Origin: Salisapilia sapeloensis
Taxonomy: Eukaryota; Oomycota; Peronosporomycetes; Peronosporales; Salisapiliaceae
Length of the DNA stretch: 53,163 nucleotides
NCBI GenBank assembly: GCA_023334545.1
Contig: JAADVB010000122.1
Location: forward strand, 1 to 53,163
Direction of reading: 5' to 3'
Position numbers and translations under genes: made by a program. Position 1 is the first letter of the stretch. Every line of letters starts with the position of its first letter. A model generated the notes under the pieces. That model made no database searches and had not been told where the DNA came from. It worked only from the letters and a program-made list of their open reading frames with translations. Positions 50,809 through 53,163 of the stretch are shown piece after piece.

Positions 50809-50895
50809 CTTCTCTAGCGCGCACATCTAGAGCTTCAACCTTAAAAGTAAAAGTGTGCGGGAAGCTTTTAAAGACTTTCTTCCGTGACGTAGAGG

Positions 50896-53163
50896 ATGGC
50901 AGGCACAAAGTCTGACTTGGCCTCACGCCGAACGACATTTGCGTTCATTCGAACGCTTTTAGGCAAAAACTGGGTACTCAAGAAACGGCATCCGATCGTC
51001 ACGTTCTTTGAAATATGTCTGCCCATGGCTTTTATTGTGCTCATGGGCGGATTGAAACACTTGACGGATGATGTGCAAGTTCCTGCGGGGTTTAGCACGG
51101 CTACGCGGACTCCGACCAACGACGAGATCGGGACGTCGTATAATTTGTTTGCGACCAACCAAACGGAATCAGTCGAATGGTACCCTGGTGGACGATTGCC
51201 TCTGTTTTACCAAACTGAGACGTCGATCCCTGGTCTATTGCTCTTTATGAATTTACTGTCTTACAAAGATGGTATTCGATTGAACGAGTTGTCCGAAGAG
51301 GATCGAGCTACTTGTCAACGAGGTATTCTCACGCAAGGTTTAGTTTCAACGGATGAGGACTCGCCATATCGCGTACCGGAAGAGTGTGGTGGTAGGGTTT
51401 CGCCATACAAGATTGGTATTGCTCCAGACAATGCCTTTACTCGCAACTACTTTTTAAAGACCGTGGAGGAATGGTATCCGCGAATCACTGTCCTCAACTC
51501 TTCGGAGATGGCCGTGACGCTTCCGTCGCTTGCCGACAGTGTCAAGTTTTTCGACTCTAATGAAGCGTTTGAAGATTATGTTTCGGGCAATAACTACGGC
51601 GAAGGTTTGGAGAACCCGAAAATTTACGGTGGTATCGTCTTCGACAACATTCCCGATGAAAATCAGATTGGCTCCTTTTCGGACATTGAGTACTCACTTC
51701 GACTCAACTCCACCCCTGGAGAGCGAGGCATACCTGGGAAGATCCCGCGTACAAACGGTGATCCTCCTCAACTTTTTAAATTCCAAAAATCGCTGAAGAA
51801 GGAGTACTACACTCGGTACGCACTGACTGGATTCATGACACTCCAAACGCTTGTCTCTCGGTTCGTAAACTGTATGCCGGAGTGGGATGCGACCAATAAA
51901 TCAACAACCGGTGAGTGTCAACAGACGGAGTCGACGGCAACGTCAAGTCCGGAAGTGGATGCAGCATTGATGGAATATCTTCAGAATGACATGATGATAT
52001 CTACAACGCTGAATCAGTTGCTCGGTCAAACCGGCATAGACGTACCGGACATATCCACATTGTTCTCGTTGCTGCCAAATACGACAACGGAGCAGTTTTT
52101 CCGACCTCTTCGTCAAGCGCCTCAGCCTTACCTTGGAGGAACTATTGCTCCGTTCCCGATTGAAGAGTACGTGAACTCGGAATTTTTCGAAAGCATTTCG
52201 AACGTATTCGCACTCGTCTTCATGCTGTCATACTTGTTTTTGGCATCTCGTATCCTCGTTGTCTTCATCCTTGAGAAGGAAACTCGTATGCGAGAGTTCA
52301 TGAAGATCCTTGGAGTACGTGAACGTGCGATCGTGGTGTCATGGTTTATCACGTACATCATTGTCATCTTCATCGCATCCGTCTTGCAAGCAATCGGAGG
52401 TCTTGCTGGCCTCTTCACGAACAGCAATTTGTTCCTGATCTTTCTCTTCTTCTTCCTCTTCGGTTTAACCGTTCTCGCGTACGGATACCTCGTCAGTACG
52501 ATCTTTAGCAAGTCGCGAACTGGTACGTACATTGGCATGGTCGTCTTCTTCATCATGTACTTTGTGTCTGCTGCCATCACTCCGGAGACGAGTCAAGGAA
52601 CGCGCATCGGTATGAGTGTCCTGTCACCCGTAGCACTTGCTCTTGGAGCAAATACGCTTTCGGACCTTGAGTCCACTGGTCAAGGTCTGAACTTTGAAAG
52701 CATGAGCTCGTTGAACGAGAACTTCCGCTTCACGTCAGCACTGTACATGTTCATCTTTGATGCTGTCCTGTACACTCTGATCGGTCTCTATTTGGAGCGT
52801 GTCATCCCGAAAGACTATGGAGTCACATTGAAGTGGTACTTCCCAGTATCACCTTCCTACTGGCGCAGTCGTCGCAATGATTCAAACGACAAGTCAGGGC
52901 AGATGAACGCAGCTTTACTGGATGGTGAGGTCGATGAGGTTCCGAATGATAGTTTTGAGCCTGTTCCGACGGAATTGAAGGAACAAGCGAGAGGAGGTGA
53001 TGCTCTTTCAGTCAAACATCTTCGCAAAGTTTTCTCTGTACCCGGTGGCGAGAAAGTGGCTGTTAAAGGCATGGATCTTGTCATGTACAAGAACCAGATC
53101 ACGTGTCTACTCGGTCACAACGGAGCAGGCAAAACCACCTTGATCTCCATGCTAACGGGTATG
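50896..53163 (+). CDS. ABCA-type ABC transporter, N-terminal part (cut by window end)
   Basis: The frame is open for 756 codons from ATG 50896 to the last base of the window. A TAG in frame six bases upstream fixes the start. The first membrane helix is at about 36-52 (FFEICLPMAFIVLMG). A large extracytoplasmic loop with several NxT/S sites spans about 60-420. A cluster of membrane helices lies at about 435-645. The first nucleotide-binding domain starts about 695 (LSVKHLRKVFSVPGGEKVAVKG) and reaches the Walker A motif GHNGAGKTT (740-748). This is the ABCA layout, in which one large loop separates helices 1 and 2. These are lipid exporters or importers, about 1600-2200 residues long when complete. 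No intron is seen. Confidence 0.92.
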   Translation, partial: MAGTKSDLASRRTTFAFIRTLLGKNWVLKKRHPIVTFFEICLPMAFIVLMGGLKHLTDDVQVPAGFSTATRTPTNDEIGTSYNLFATNQTESVEWYPGGRLPLFYQTETSIPGLLLFMNLLSYKDGIRLNELSEEDRATCQRGILTQGLVSTDEDSPYRVPEECGGRVSPYKIGIAPDNAFTRNYFLKTVEEWYPRITVLNSSEMAVTLPSLADSVKFFDSNEAFEDYVSGNNYGEGLENPKIYGGIVFDNIPDENQIGSFSDIEYSLRLNSTPGERGIPGKIPRTNGDPPQLFKFQKSLKKEYYTRYALTGFMTLQTLVSRFVNCMPEWDATNKSTTGECQQTESTATSSPEVDAALMEYLQNDMMISTTLNQLLGQTGIDVPDISTLFSLLPNTTTEQFFRPLRQAPQPYLGGTIAPFPIEEYVNSEFFESISNVFALVFMLSYLFLASRILVVFILEKETRMREFMKILGVRERAIVVSWFITYIIVIFIASVLQAIGGLAGLFTNSNLFLIFLFFFLFGLTVLAYGYLVSTIFSKSRTGTYIGMVVFFIMYFVSAAITPETSQGTRIGMSVLSPVALALGANTLSDLESTGQGLNFESMSSLNENFRFTSALYMFIFDAVLYTLIGLYLERVIPKDYGVTLKWYFPVSPSYWRSRRNDSNDKSGQMNAALLDGEVDEVPNDSFEPVPTELKEQARGGDALSVKHLRKVFSVPGGEKVAVKGMDLVMYKNQITCLLGHNGAGKTTLISMLTGM

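Overview
This window is eukaryotic nuclear DNA, almost certainly from an oomycete with a compact, gene-dense, relatively AT-rich genome. An Albugo-like white rust or a downy mildew would fit, but the species cannot be fixed from sequence alone. The evidence is a set of protein architectures typical of oomycetes: an aspartic protease fused to a seven-helix receptor, a PH-domain MAP kinase, START/FYVE-like and M96/START-like proteins, and a GPI-anchored tyrosinase. About 27 protein genes lie on both strands roughly 2 kb apart. Introns are very uniform GT..AG introns, mostly 48-67 bp, often with gtac/gtat/gtaa donors. A few oomycete-type initiator elements sit close to start codons. I saw no rRNA, tRNA or CRISPR.

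Layout, left to right. 1-1471: a diverged dispersed repeat (copy A) with an internal inverted repeat, then non-coding DNA. 1472-4284: L-2-hydroxyglutarate dehydrogenase and a START/FYVE-like protein. 4399-6399 (-): a secreted M13 peptidase homologue with a broken zinc motif. 6794-10402: a secreted tyrosinase with a long mucin-like region and a GPI tail. 10562-12519: a methyltransferase-like protein. 12620-13943 (-): a CCCH/RGG/WD40 protein. 14588-15010: repeat copy B. 15183-16666 (-): a transposase-type HTH joined to prephenate-dehydratase-like and ACT domains. 17114-18358 (-) and 18450-19433 (+): PDCD2/TSR4 and glycerate 3-kinase, divergent. 20297-22177 and 22460-24679 (-): PH-MAPK and AP-GPCR. 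24884-27153: two divergent secreted paralogues. 27266-28954 (-): BCS1-type AAA ATPase. 30095-31370 (-): C2H2 factor with repeated CGH modules. 31889-32356 (-): a degraded gene. 32779-33513 (+): a five-exon beta-rich protein. 33549-34340 (-): DUSP-domain protein. 35404-35697 (-): small hypothetical. 35782-36816 (+): M96/START-like. 36881-39901 (-): coiled-coil CH-like protein. 39984-40517 (-): UXT prefoldin. 41211-44984 (+): cytidine deaminase-SAM-EF-hand-Tudor fusion. 45039-46003 (-): RPB5. 46200-48200 (+): DUF924-TilS fusion. 48215-48832 (-): small hypothetical. 50896-53163+ (+): ABCA transporter cut by the window end.

There is no single operon-like system. Housekeeping genes (RPB5, PDCD2, UXT, glycerate kinase, L2HGDH) alternate with cell-surface and signalling genes. 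The most unusual items are multi-domain fusions. The leading candidate for something undescribed is the HTH + PDT-like + ACT gene, whose layout resembles a bacterial ligand-responsive regulator, and whose catalytic motifs are altered. Other strong candidates are the cytidine deaminase-SAM-EF-Tudor protein, the C2H2 factor with CGH metal-type modules, the pseudo-M13 protease and the DUF924-TilS fusion. Several gene models here were rebuilt by hand from splice sites. The exon borders given are what the sequence supports, not transcript evidence.
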